This document shows positions 34,441 through 45,099 of a stretch of 64,000 nt of DNA, piece after piece. Each line of letters begins with the position of its first letter. Within the stretch, counting starts at the first letter, position 1. The notes beneath the pieces are model-generated. The model saw only the letters and a list, made by a program, of their open reading frames with translations. It was not told where the DNA came from and made no database searches. The stretch lies in contig BSQZ01000002.1 in assembly GCA_033239005.1 (NCBI GenBank), positions 3,377,001-3,441,000 on the forward strand, read 5' to 3'. This DNA is from Lamellibrachia satsuma (Eukaryota > Annelida > Polychaeta > Sabellida > Siboglinidae). The translations under genes and the position numbers were made by a program.

Positions 34441-34596
34441 CAACGTAACCTACAAATGGCCTGTATTTGAACACTGTGACAACCCAGACTAGCTTGCGCA
34501 TCACAAAATCCATTCCACATGGGTTTGACAGTGACACCTCTATCATAGTGGCCAAACCAAAAATTAGTTTTGGTGAGTTCATCCCATTGAGGGCGC
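34441..34596 (-). CDS. Exon of unidentified - strand gene
   Basis: With acceptor TACAAG and donor CGTTG|GTGAAG the 156 nt join in phase with both neighbours and encode RPQWDELTKTNFWFGHYD, RGVTVKPMWNGFCD and ASLGCHSVQIQAICRLRW. A second frame is also open and ends at a better donor (ATTAAG|GTAAGG, 34426), reading SPKLIFGLATMIEVSLSN. I prefer the first because it keeps the phase across three introns. Family not recognised. Confidence 0.4.
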
Positions 34597-35859
34597 CTTG
34601 TATCCCAGGACTATTGGTAACATAGTAGATTTAGACAAAATGTTACATATTGAAGTATCAACATAAGAAAATAAATTTTGAACAACATTATGAACTAAAA
34701 CCCAAAAGTACTAATACTAAGTCACTTTCACAACCCTATCTCCCAACTATTCTCTAAAGAAGCTGGGGCGGCTAGCATGTCAGTTGGTTTTTTTTTCTCC
34801 TTCATAACATGCTAGGAAATTTTGAATGTCGACACTACAAATTATCATGCGGCACTAACGTCATATTTTGCCAATGCATCCTTTAAAAAAACAGTCCTTT
34901 TGGAAATCCTTAGAAATGCCGACGATGTTTCCATAGTAATGACCGCGAGTGCTACGATGTTCAAACCAGCTATATTCGTTCGCCGTGAAACCAGAACATA
35001 TCGTCTGGTTACTGTGATTCCAGTACACATTAGTATTATATCTACCTAACTAAATCATCAACAAATATCAGCACTAACATAGTTTATTGTGCCTTTGAAC
35101 TTATATGATGAGTAAAATGGAAACAGTCTGTGACCCCAATCTGGTGACCGCGCCGGATAACAGGCCAATCAAAATGATCGTAAACACGCCTTGCCAATGG
35201 TCATTTGTCAGATGGCTGTCGTAACCTGATATCGTAAACAACAACACATTACAATTGCAAATTCAAGGCCCATTGTGGAGACAAATTAAGGGGACATGTC
35301 AATATTACAAAATAATGGCCATTATGTTTTGTCAACAATACGTAAAACGCCAGTGAAAATTGTCACTTTTCAAGCATGATACGTGTATCAGCAATTCTGT
35401 TATCACTAACAATCAGGAAACATTACCTGATAAAATTTTTTTAAACTATGACACTTACAATGCTGCAGTTTGGCATATGAACGCGTCTTACATGTAGGCA
35501 ACATGACGCGAATTCGAATTATGATTGGTGAAGGGTTTTGTCAAAAATACACTGCCACTTTAGGCTGTTATGCAACTTTTTGCTTAATTCATTCATGGTG
35601 GTGTAGCAGACGTAATTCTTTATCTTAACCAAAATCTACATTAAAGTTATCAGTGACATTGTCATACTTATATGTATGTCATTTATTTCTTTGGGGATTT
35701 TCTCAAAACGATAAAATTTCACATATTGTGGCTATTTCTTGCAACACAACCAGATAAAATAACTCCAAATTTTATTAATCTGGAATATTACACAGTATTT
35801 CAACTACAATCTGTGAGGAAATAGTTAGTTTATCTTAAAAACTTCTATTGAAACTACTC

Positions 35860-36297
35860 AGTTGAAGACAAGCATGCAATAGCCACCCCAGCTACCTTAA
35901 GCAAGAGCCTATAAGTACAATATACTAAGTGACCTTTCACAACCCAATCTCCCACTTGTTCTTTACGTAGGAGCATACAAGAGCAATATACCAAGTGACT
36001 TTTCACAACACAATCTCCCACTTGTTCTTCAAGTAGAAGGAGCATACAAGAACAATATACTAAGTGACCTTTCACAACTCAATCTCCCACTTGTTCTTCA
36101 AGTAGAAGGAGCATACAAGAACAATATACTAAGTGACCTTTCACAAGCCAATCTCCGACTTGTTCTTTATGTAGAAGGAGCATACAAGAACAATATACTA
36201 AGTGACCTTTCACAACTCAATCTCCCACTTGTTCTCTAAGTAGAAGGAGCCTACAAGAACAATATACTAAGTGACCTTTCACAACCCAATCTCCCAC
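35860..36297. repeat. 66-69-bp minisatellite copying a splice donor
   Basis: About six units, each with 'aatctcccacttgttcttca' on the + strand, spaced 66 or 69 bp (35949, 36015, 36084, 36153, 36222, 36291). The last coincides with the real donor at 36297-36298: on the - strand AGGAACAG|GTGGGAG is mimicked as AAGAACAA|GTGGGAG in each unit. Confidence 0.85.
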
Positions 36298-36484
36298 CTG
36301 TTCCTCAAGTATCTGTCTGTCTTGTCCCTGGTAGACTCTGGGTTGACAATGAATGACTTGAACATGTCCGACGCCCCTGACTGGTACTGAGCAGTCAAGT
36401 CATCGACAGACAGAAAACCCCCGGTCAGCATCTTGTGACTGGTCTGGTCTGTGAGTGCAAGAATCACTTTACACTTCAAGTCAG
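36298..36484 (-). CDS. Exon of unidentified - strand gene
   Basis: Acceptor ATTACAG, donor GAACAG|GTGGGA, 187 nt, phase 1 in and 2 out. It encodes PDLKCKVILALTDQTSHKML, TGGFLSVDDLTAQYQSGA, SDMFKSFIVNPEST and DKTDRYLRN. Both flanks are minisatellites derived from its own boundaries. No recognised domain. Confidence 0.55.
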
Positions 36485-36710
36485 CTGTAATGTCTGTAAA
36501 GACTGACTAGGCTGTGAGTGCAAGAATCACTTTACACTTTAAGTCAGCTGTAAGGTCTGTGTAGAGACTGACTGGGATGCGAGTGCAAGAATCACTTTAC
36601 ACTTCAAGTCAGCTGTAATGTCTGTGTAAAGACCAGTTGGGCTGTAAATGCAAGAATCATGTTACACTTCAAGTAAGTTGTAATGTCTGTGTAAAGACTG
36701 ACCACTTGCA
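36485..36710. repeat. ~60-65-bp minisatellite copying a splice acceptor
   Basis: Three further copies of GAGTGCAAGAATCACTTTAC plus TTCAAGTCAGCTGTAATGTC follow the real exon start. Each reproduces the - strand acceptor ATTACAG|CTGACTTGAAG and the first ~35 nt of the exon at 36298-36484. Confidence 0.85.
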
Positions 36711-36932
36711 AAACACACCACTTATGTGCATTTCCAACACATAAAATTGGGTAAAAATCATCCAATTTGTACAGTATGTGAAATTAATTACTAAACTGCA
36801 AACTACGATGTATCGTTTTTCATTATTAATATATGAAGAAACTTGTTACTCTGATATATCTGTGTACATTTGATGATCCTAATCAACATAGGAATTGATG
36901 ATCTCACTGAACCGGTGATGTAGTCAACTTAC

Positions 36933-37032
36933 GTTTTGTTGTCTTCACGGTGACAGCGTTCTTTGTGTCACCAGATGTCACTAACTTGAGTGTCAGATCA
37001 CTTGCCTCAGTCTTAGCCAGTGTCAGTGTCAC
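36933..37032 (-). CDS. Exon of unidentified - strand gene
   Basis: Acceptor GTCTACAG and donor AAAC|GTAAGT bound 100 nt encoding VTLTLAKTEASDLTLKLV and TSGDTKNAVTVKTTK, leaving phase 1 as the next exon (36484) needs. Beta-strand-like alternation fits an extracellular domain. Confidence 0.5.
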
Positions 37033-37351
37033 CTGTAGACAACAACAGTCAACCACACAACATTCTGATCAGACACATGCAACATGACAGTTGACAGTAA
37101 CAAGGGTTAATTTTATAAACTATGACTAACATCATGGAAGTTATAATGACTGATAAATATCCTGTTGGTAGAGCAGTGACAGACACTGATATCCACAGAG
37201 CCACGTGTCCAGGGGGTCTGGATGAGGCAATGAAAATTGCATTTGTCATATTACCCTGAAAGAAAATCACCTTGAGTTGTGATTTTCAGTTGTGATGCTG
37301 CTAACTGAAGGGCAAACATTAGCCAACATTTGTATTTGTAGAAACACTCAC

Positions 37352-37431
37352 GGACAATTAGCATGGGTTTGACAGACATCTCACTGCACTTTTGGGCCTT
37401 GGAGCAGGCTCGCAGATGTATTCTCAGTGTC
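37352..37431 (-). CDS. Candidate small exon
   Basis: A TACATAG acceptor and a good CC|GTGAGTG donor frame 80 nt encoding TLRIHLRACSKAQKCSEM and SVKPMLIV. Its outgoing phase (1) does not match the incoming phase (0) of 36933-37032, so either another exon intervenes or the call is wrong. Confidence 0.25.
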
Positions 37432-37494
37432 CTATGTACAGAACACATACAGTGTACAAAACACGCAGCGTACAAAGGTTAATGTATATACAGC

Positions 37495-37795
37495 ATGGTA
37501 TCCAGTCATTGGGACTGTTCAAAGCGCTTTACACTTCACCCTTGGCAGACCTGTTCATTCCAACACCATTTCGACTTCTCTGGGAAGCATTCAGCCATGC
37601 TGCAATTACTCCACAAAGACTATTTGTTCCGATATCCATCTCTGTCTGTAGCCAGGTACTCATTTTTACAGCTGAGTGAATTGTGGCAATGTGGGACGAA
37701 CGAAACTGCCAAAGCTTCAAAACCTCATCAAGAGGATTTGAAACCGGGTACTCTCGATTGAGAGCCCGTCATTCTAATGGCTACGCTACCACACC
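37495..37795 (-). mobile_element. tRNA-derived SINE, nearly full length
   Basis: On the - strand a tRNA-like head (GGTAGCGTAGCCATTAGAAT, then GGTTTCAAATCC as B box) is followed by a body with GAGTACCTGGCTACAGAC and GCATGGCTGAATGCTTCCC, and ends AAAGCGCTTTGAACAGTCC. Related copies lie at 43828-44010 and 57836-58095. Confidence 0.65.
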
Positions 37796-37977
37796 CCACA
37801 CAAACACATGACAGACAAGTCAGTGGAGCATTTGAAGCCTACTATCCAGTTAGAGCTTTCACTATTTCTTCCTAAGTGTTTCCTGTAAATGCCATCCTAG
37901 ACACAGCAACAATGGTGATCATGAAAGCATCATAGCTATCATTATAATGACCCAGCCTCAATGCACTGCTGTTGAAC

Positions 37978-38231
37978 TCAGTATTTCCCAGTTGTTGTCC
38001 TGGTAGTTGTACAAAGAGAGCCAGACCTGCCCGGCTCCATGTAGAAGTTGCTTGCGATGTCTCTCTTTCTGCAACTGCTGCTGCTGCGGCTGTAGTTGAC
38101 TGTCATGTTGCCCTCTGCACTCAGTTTGATGCCCTCCAAGGTGAGACTGGCTCCTCCACCAAACTCTCCAAAACCCACTTGTTGCTCAGGGTAAACATCA
38201 TCTGATCCATTCTTGCTGCCAACACCGAAGT
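37978..38231 (-). CDS. Candidate exon of unidentified - strand gene
   Basis: After a TGCATAG acceptor (38232) an open frame reads DFGVGSKNGSDDVYPEQQ, FGEFGGGASLTLEGIKLSA, NMTVNYSRSSSS and RDIASNFYMEPG up to a stop at about 37978. A second frame is open near 37990-38040 (WLSLYNYQDNNWEI). No donor was fixed, so the right-hand (3') boundary is uncertain. Confidence 0.35.
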
Positions 38232-38745
38232 CTATGCAGAAAAAAACACTTTGTCATTGTAACATTAAATACAGCAGTCTTTGTAATATCAACCAACATG
38301 ATGGCAAAAAGCTAATTATTTCAAAACATCAAATACAATACTCTTCGTCATTGCAACCAACATGAAATCAGTTCTTACTCTGACTTTAATAATTATATTG
38401 TCATCATCAACTAATATTTAAATAAAATTATTTTGATCATGAAGCACTAATTTAAAGAATTAAGTGGGAACAAATCTAAATCCAACTTGGCTTACTGGAG
38501 ATGTGACCTATTCAAAAATAAATATGAACTATTAACACCAATCAGGACGTTTTCACTGATCTTACAAAAACTATACAACACACACAACAGATGTGCAAAA
38601 TATATCATCGGCTCATGATCTAGTGCATCGTGTTCATATACTGTGAAGCAGTGTTACACTTGTAAATTATTAGTTTTGTCAATTAAAACAATGTCAACTA
38701 TGCCAAATGCTGACATTGTGACATGAGCCAAGAACTTACACACAC

Positions 38746-38902
38746 CGTCGATGTTCTCATCCTTGGGTGGTGACACCGACGCCATCCTGTCGTGACGTCT
38801 TCACCACTGGTACATCAGTTGCTGTGTCATCAAATGGCTCTGTGTCCTCCATTGAGGTAGTCATGTTGTCTACATTTGGTGACTCAGTTTTGATGGTGAC
38901 AC
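38746..38902 (-). CDS. Candidate exon, frame unresolved
   Basis: Acceptor ATTGTAG and donor GACG|GTGTGT. One frame gives TIKTESPNVDNMTTSMED and DDTATDVPVVKTSRQDGV then stops; another gives MASVSPPKDENID at the end, in phase with the exon at 38231. It could be a first coding exon with the ATG near 38786, or contain an indel. Confidence 0.25.
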
Positions 38903-39784
38903 CTACAATGATGACATCAAGTCTATACAGGCAATACATATCAGTCAAAGTGTTGTAGTTTGGTCATTGTAATATTTGACAGAAATTACAAAATAACTTG
39001 ACTTATCAAGCAACTTTCTGTCAGTTAAAAATATGTTTCTCACTGTTTAAGACAATCTGTTTTCCAGAAGAGAACAAACAACGATGCTTTGGCAGAAATC
39101 CAGAAGTATTTCCTTGTTATAAAAGACAATTTATTTCAAAAAAATTAAAATGACTGGAAGTTAATGTAGAAGTATTTCACTGACAGGCAAATGTATTTTG
39201 CATAACGGAAAAAGGATGCACTGGCTGTTAAATGTAGTAGAAATCATTACTGCCTCTCTCTAGCTGTCAGTCGTGGCAGAGTTCAATTGATCTGAAACAC
39301 CACAACACAGTCAGATGATGAGGACAGTCAGGGCTTTGGTCATCAGGATCTAGAGAGTTCAACTGGTCTGAAACACCACCACACATTCAGATGAGGAGAG
39401 TGATCTGATGTAGTATTTAAATGTGTTTACAGAACCATTACATACCATATTTGTAATAGAAATTTCTGTGTTTCAAAGAATGTGGATATTACTTTGTATA
39501 ACAAAATCAATTGAGCCTATCAAGGGGAGTCTCCAGCCAAGTTATGTCATCGTTGTGACACTTTTGTCACTTGTAAAAAATTTTTGTCACTTGTAAAAAA
39601 TCTCAGTTTTTTTCTACTTATTCAATTTTAATAACACTTTGTAAATGTGTCATAATTTCACTGCAATTTCTAGCAACTTTAATATCACAATTGATTACAG
39701 CTCAAGTATTGTTGATAAATGCTGAATTTATATTAAATAAAATAATCAGCATGTTGAGAAAACAAAGGTTTATATTTATATGCA

Positions 39785-39921
<137 letters not shown>

Positions 39922-39934
39922 AGTCACATAGTCA

Positions 39935-40500
39935 GAGGTGAGACAATGTCACATCAACAGAGGCAAGACAATGTCACACCAACACAGGTGAGACAATGTC
40001 ACATCAACACAGATGAGACAATGTCACATCAACAGAGGTGAGACAATGTCACATCAACACAGATGAGACAATGTCACATCAACAGAGGTGAGACAATGTC
40101 ACATCAACACAGATGAGACAATGTCACATCAACAGAGGTGAGACAATGTCACATCAACACAGATGAGACAATGTCACATCAACACAGGTGAGACAATGTC
40201 ACATCTACAGAGGTGAGGCAATGTCACATAAACAAAGTGAGACAATGTCATATCAACAGAGGTGAGACAATGTCGCATCAACAGAGGTGAGACAATGTCA
40301 CATCAACACAGATGAGACAATGTCACATCAACAGAGGTGAGACAATGTCACATCAACACAGATGAGACAATGTCACATCAACACAGGTGAGACAATGTCA
40401 CATCTACAGAGGTGAGGCAATGTCACATAAACAAAGTGAGACAATGTCATATCAACAGAGGTGAGACAATGTCACATCAACAGAGGTGAGACAATGGCAC
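39935..40500. repeat. 25-bp minisatellite copying a splice donor
   Basis: About 22 units of 'gagacaatgtcacatcaaca' plus 'gaggt' or 'cagat'. On the - strand each unit reads CTGTTGAT|GTGACATTG, imitating the real exon end CTGTTGAT|GTGCCATTG at 40501. Two ~170-bp higher-order blocks with the variant TCACATAAACAAAGTGAG recur. Confidence 0.85.
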
Positions 40501-40540
40501 ATCAACAGCAGTCTTGAAGCTGTACTCCCCTCCGGTATAA
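40501..40540 (-). CDS. Candidate 40-nt exon of unidentified - strand gene
   Basis: Acceptor GCATCAG, donor GAT|GTGCCA. In phase with 40642-40732 it encodes VIPEGSTASRLLL. Support is mainly from the phase match. Confidence 0.35.
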
Positions 40541-40641
40541 CTGATGCAGTTGGCCACATGATTTATAATTGACAACACATTAATTTCTGCTGTACATGAC
40601 AGTCATCTACACCTATGCATTTTCAGAACGGTTGTAGATAC

Positions 40642-40732
40642 CAAGTGTGACACAAGTGTCCTGGGAGACAGTTGTTCCAACAAGGAGTGCTTGCTGTCTC
40701 TCGTCAATGTACAACTTGAACTCCCAGTTCTC
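40642..40732 (-). CDS. Exon of unidentified - strand gene
   Basis: Acceptor ATCTGCAG, donor CTTG|GTATCT, phase 0 in, 1 out. It encodes ENWEFKLYIDERQQALLVG and TTVSQDTCVTL. Together with the exon at 41597-41754 the pattern ...FDPTEQTHTYKLIINED, E.FKLYI, LVG...VTL loosely resembles the second half of a Calx-beta repeat; this is inference from shape only. Confidence 0.5.
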
Positions 40733-40754
40733 CTGCAGATCAACAGAAACGTCA

Positions 40755-41450
40755 CACACAAGACATCAACCACTGGGTCCTGACAATGACAGCAACACAA
40801 ACATCAAATACAAGAGAACAACCACTTTGTCTGACAATGACAGCAACACAGACATCACATACAAAACAACCACTGTGTCTGACAATGACAACACAGAGAC
40901 GTCACACACAAGACAACCACTGTGTCTGACAATGACAACACAGAGACGTCACAAAGAAGACAACAACCACTGTGTCTGACAATGACAACACCAAGACATC
41001 ACACACAAGACAACAACCACTATGTCTGACAATGACAGCAACACAGACATCACACACAAGACAACAACCACTGTGTCTGACAATGACAACACAGAGACAT
41101 CACACACAAGACAACAACCACTGCATCTGACAATGACAGCAACACAGACATCACACACAAGACAACAACCAGTGTCTGACAATGACAGCAACACGGACAT
41201 CACACACAAGACAACAACCACTGTGTCTGACAATGACAGCAACACAGACATCACACACAAGAAAACAACCACTGTGTCTGACAATGACAACACAGAGACG
41301 TCACACACAAGACAACAACCACTGTGTCTGACAATGACAACACAGAGACGTCACATACAAGACAACAACCACTGCGTCTGACAATGACAACAACACAGAC
41401 ATCACACACAAGACAACAACCAGAGTCTGACAATAACAGCAAGACAACAA
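40755..41450. repeat. ~46-52-bp minisatellite next to a splice acceptor
   Basis: About 14 units of 'acaacaaccactgtgtctga' plus 'caatgacaacacagagacg'. On the - strand each unit contains TTGTCATTGTCAGACAC; TTGTCATTGTCAG is also the acceptor of the exon starting at 41754. Confidence 0.8.
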
Positions 41451-41596
41451 CCATTGGGGCCGACAATAGATGAATATGACACAAAGAAAATCATGAATAA
41501 TATTTACAATTAGTGAACGGAAATAGCTATACTAAGAAAAATTAATGTAACATAACAAACAAACTGTAATATTACAGTTGATAAAATTGCACTCAC

Positions 41597-41754
41597 TTCA
41601 TCAAACATGGATGTATCTTCATTTATGATCAACTTATACGTGTGTGTTTGCTCTGTAGGGTCAAATCTCAGCTGGCTGATAGTGTGTGAAGTCTTATTTA
41701 ACTTAGCTGACCACAGCATAACCCAGTCTGATGACTGCCCCTTGTAGGATGCAT
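41597..41754 (-). CDS. Exon of unidentified - strand gene
   Basis: Acceptor ATTGTCAG, donor GATGAA|GTGAGT, 158 nt, phase 1 in and 0 out, matching both neighbours. It encodes NASYKGQSSDWVMLWSAKL, NKTSHTISQLRFDPTEQ, HTYKLIINEDTSMFDE. Two N-glycosylation sequons (NAS, NKT) support an extracellular location. Confidence 0.6.
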
Positions 41755-42025
41755 CTGACAATGACAATGGCTGGTGTAAAGGTTGACAAGTTTAAAATCA
41801 TATAACAAATTATTGTTAACGTTGAAAAGGTTGTCATTTTAAAAATCATATAACAATGTTTAGGTCATCATCAATTCATATCACAGCAATAAGTCTGGCC
41901 ACATTATGTTTGGAAGGGCCACAGGAAAGAACATTTACTGCCAAAAGGAGATTGTGTTACTTTTGAACCAGAAGAAGAAACTGATGTAAAAACTTAGGCA
42001 AGTTTACATCTGAGAAAATGTTAAA

Positions 42026-42509
42026 CCTTCCTTACACAGTACACCCAATGTATGTCCATCAAATAAACCTGTCCCCATGGTGCCCTCCGTCCCACTCACT
42101 TGGGAATAGATCCTTACACAGTACACCCAATGTATGTCTACCACATAAACCTGTCGCCATGGTGTCCTCCCTCCCACTCACTTGGGAATATATCCTTACA
42201 CAATACACCCAATGTATGTTCACCCTATCAACCTGTCCCTATGGTGCCCTCCCTCCCACTCACTTGGCAATAGATCCTTACACAGTACACCCAATGTATG
42301 TTCACCCTATAAACCTGTCCCTATGGTGCCCTCCTTCCCACTCACTTGGCAATAGATCCTTACACATTACACCCAATGTATGTCCACCACATAAACCTGT
42401 CCCCATGGTGCCCTCCCTCCCACTCACTTGGCAATAGATCCTTACACAGTACACCCAATGTATGTCCACCCCATAAACATGTCACCATGGTGCCTTCCCT
42501 CCCACTCAC
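42026..42509. repeat. 82-bp minisatellite copying a splice donor
   Basis: The + strand word CACTCACTTGGGAATA starts at 42093, 42175, 42257, 42339, 42421 and 42503, exactly 82 bp apart. The last is the real - strand donor TTCCCAA|GTGAGTG; the other five are perfect copies of the donor core in the intron. Confidence 0.9.
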
Positions 42510-42666
42510 TTGGGAATATCTGGAAGCCAAACCCTCTCCCCTTGTGCATGTCATCTTCAGGGAGATTGAAGACAGGGGTGTAGTCAACAAACACCTCCTT
42601 AGGTCTGTCAAAGAAGACAACAGACATGACAGCACGTAAAGCCCCACTCTCTGCCTGGATGTCAAA
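42510..42666 (-). CDS. Exon of unidentified - strand gene
   Basis: Acceptor TGTACAG, donor CCCAA|GTGAGT, 157 nt, phase 0 in and 1 out. It encodes FDIQAESGALRAVMSVVFFD, RPKEVFVDYTPVFNLPED and GRGFGFQIFP. It is flanked by arrays built from its donor (left) and its acceptor plus first ~45 nt (right). Confidence 0.6.
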
Positions 42667-43190
42667 CTGTACACAGACAAACAACAGATGTGACAGCAAG
42701 TAGAGCCCCACTCTCTGCCTGGATGTCAAACTGTACACAGACAAACACCAGACGTGACAGCGCATAGAGTCCCACTTACTGCCTGGATGTCAAACTGTAC
42801 ACAAACAAACAACAGAAATGACATCACGTAGAGCCCCACCAGATGCCTGGATGTCAAACTGTTCACAGACAAACAACAGATGTGACATCACGTAGAGCCC
42901 CACCAGATGCCTGGATGTCAAACTGTACACAAACAAACAACAGACATGACATCACGTAGAGCCTCACTCGCTGCCTGGATGTCAAACTGTACACAGACAA
43001 ACAATAGATGTGATAGCACGTAGAGCCCTGATGTCAAACTGTTCAGACAAACAACAGATGCAACAGCATGTACAGTCCCACTCACTGCCTGAATGTCAAA
43101 CTATACACAGACACACAACAGACGTGACAGCATGTAGAGTAGATCCTCACTCGCTGCCTGGATGTCAAACTTTATACAGACATAGAAGTA
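42667..43190. repeat. 64-bp minisatellite copying a splice acceptor and exon start
   Basis: The + strand word CTGGATGTCAAACTGT recurs about every 64 bp (42657, 42721, 42785, 42849, 42913, 42977 and onward). On the - strand each unit holds TGTACAG|TTTGACATCCAGGC or a variant, and part of the exon start GTGGGGCTTTACGTGCTGTC. Confidence 0.9.
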
Positions 43191-43282
43191 GATCCCCTGA
43201 AGTACTAGCAGCAACATTTTGTTTATTCCACATACAGAAGTAGATCTCATGAGGTACTAACAACAACATAACATTTTTTCCA

Positions 43283-43378
43283 CACACTCACTCACTCACT
43301 CACTCACTCACTCACTCACTCACTCACTCACTCACTCACTCACTCACTCACACACACACACACACACACACACACCAC
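43283..43378. repeat. (ACTC)n followed by (CA)n
   Basis: About 17 ACTC units and then about 13 CA units. Confidence 0.95.
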
Positions 43379-43459
43379 CCACATCCATAACCACACACCT
43401 ACACACAAGTAGATCTCCATCAGCATTAGGTGTCTACCTATGAAGGACATTGTACTTAC

Positions 43460-43525
43460 TGAATATGTTCCTCCACTTTCAACATCAGCATCCGCCTGAA
43501 GGGCTCCAGATAACATCCTTGCCTT
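43460..43525 (-). CDS. Exon of unidentified - strand gene
   Basis: Acceptor CATGCAG, donor TATTCA|GTAAGT (strong), 66 nt, phase 0/0. It encodes KARMLSGALQADADVESGG and TYS. In phase with 42510-42666. Confidence 0.45.
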
Positions 43526-43785
43526 CTGCATGTCTCGTCAAAGAGTAACACTCAAACCTTCTCCTGTGTAATCCAACTGAGACCAAAGGAACAAAATATA
43601 TGTATGTATGAATCCACTAAATGGTACATATTTTAAAGATACTCATCAAAATGTTAAAAATAAAAGTTAAAAAAAATCCAAATGCATTGTGATAGTATTA
43701 TGACTTCATAAACTAAACTGCACTAAACATAGACCAGAATGTTAAACGATTGCCACGTTTCAATGACAGTCCAACAAAAGGAAAG

Positions 43786-43786
43786 G

Positions 43787-43827
<41 letters not shown>

Positions 43828-44010
43828 GTTCCAGCATCAATTCAACATCTCAGGAAGCGTTCAGCCATGTTACAATTACTGCATAACACGTATTCATTCA
43901 CACATATCCATCACCATCTTGTTTCTCCTGTTGAAAGTCATGCAAGTATTTGTGTACAAGCGGCATCCAGTCGGAGTCTGGACCAGTCATTGGGTAGATC
44001 TGCTGTGAAC
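43786..44010 (-). mobile_element. (TA)n plus headless SINE copy
   Basis: TA run at 43786-43827, then a - strand SINE body: CAATGACTGGTCCAGACTCC, GTAATTGTAACATGGCTGAA and CGCTTCCTGAGATG match 37495-37795. The tRNA head and its adjoining part are missing, or are placed beyond the TA run. Confidence 0.5.
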
Positions 44011-44029
44011 ATCCAGTCTCCCTCGCTGA

Positions 44030-44700
44030 CGGCACATAGAGGAACACTCCTGGAAGAAGACAGAGGCAATGTCACCTTCATAGATGACACTCATCCAAGG
44101 CTGAAGGCACATAGAGGAACACTCCTGGGACAAGACAGAGACAATGTCACCTTCATAGATGATACTCATCCAAGGCTGACGGCACATAGATGAACACTCC
44201 TGGAACAGGACAGAGACAGTGTCACCTTCATAGATGACACTCATCTAAGGCTGAAGGCACATAGAGGAACACTCCTGGGACAAGACAGAGACAATGCCAC
44301 CTTCATAGATGACACTCATCCAAGGCTGAAGGCACATAGAGGAACACTCCTGGGACAAGACAGAGACAATGTCACCTTCATAGATGATACTCATCCAAGG
44401 CTGACGGCACATAGATGAACACTCCTGGAACAGGACAGAGACAGTGTCACCTTCATAGATGACACTCATCTAAGGCTGAAGGCACATAGAGGAACACTCC
44501 TGGGACAAGACAGAGACAATGCCACCTTCATAGATGACACTCATCCAAGGCTGATGACACACAGAGGAACACTCCTGAGACAAGACAGAGACAATGTCAC
44601 CTTAATAGATGACACTCATCCAAGACTAACGGCACATAGAGGAACACTTCTGGGACAAGACAGAGACAATGTCAACTTCATAGACATTCATCCAAGGCAG
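44030..44700. repeat. 75-bp minisatellite, about 9 copies
   Basis: Units run 'gaaggcacatagaggaacac', 'tcctgggacaagacagagac', 'aatgtcaccttcatagatga', 'cactcatccaaggct'. The period is a multiple of three, so a - strand frame (MSVIYEGD..SVLSQECSSM) stays open. On the - strand each unit also has CTTGTCCCAG|GAGTGTTCC, an acceptor-like junction. Confidence 0.85.
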
Positions 44701-44911
44701 CCAATGTAGTGCTGTTTTTTGTGCCATTTATAATCAAGTTAAATCTCAATACAGAACTAACGCTGAAGTAAATATATCAATGTTTAAAATTATCCTATTC
44801 CTGTTACATCTGGCTTTTTAAATTACATCAGGAATACATTTGTAGAAACCCAGTCAAATAATGTCGTGTACAGTTACGTTATAGGATAAGTGAGTATCTC
44901 ATCTGGCCAAC

Positions 44912-45086
44912 CTTTAATCTCTGTTGTTGAGCCCTGGTATGTGGCACCTTCTTTGAAGTTGTCTCCATGTTTGACATTGCCCCCAATGGGCGAAGCAGCA
45001 TCCAGTAGCACAGGTCGACTGAGGTTGTGAAGTTCGAGGTCAGCGCCATTAGTTGCTTGAAGGTCAATGAAGTAGATTACTGATTC
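44912..45086 (-). CDS. Exon of unidentified - strand gene
   Basis: Acceptor ATGTCCAG; 175 nt open, with a weak donor (AAAG|GTTGGC). It encodes ESVIYFIDLQATNGADLEL, HNLSRPVLLDAASPIGGN and HGDNFKEGATYQGSTTE. Sequon NLS. Outgoing phase does not match 43460-43525 directly, so an exon between may be missing (possibly within the 75-bp array). Confidence 0.45.
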
Positions 45087-45099
45087 CTGGACATGACAG

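Noticed and set aside
41597..42666. FRAS1/FREM or integrin gene
   Set aside because: Only a vague Calx-beta-like pattern in two exons; no CSPG repeats, FG-GAP motifs or conserved cytoplasmic motif could be shown.
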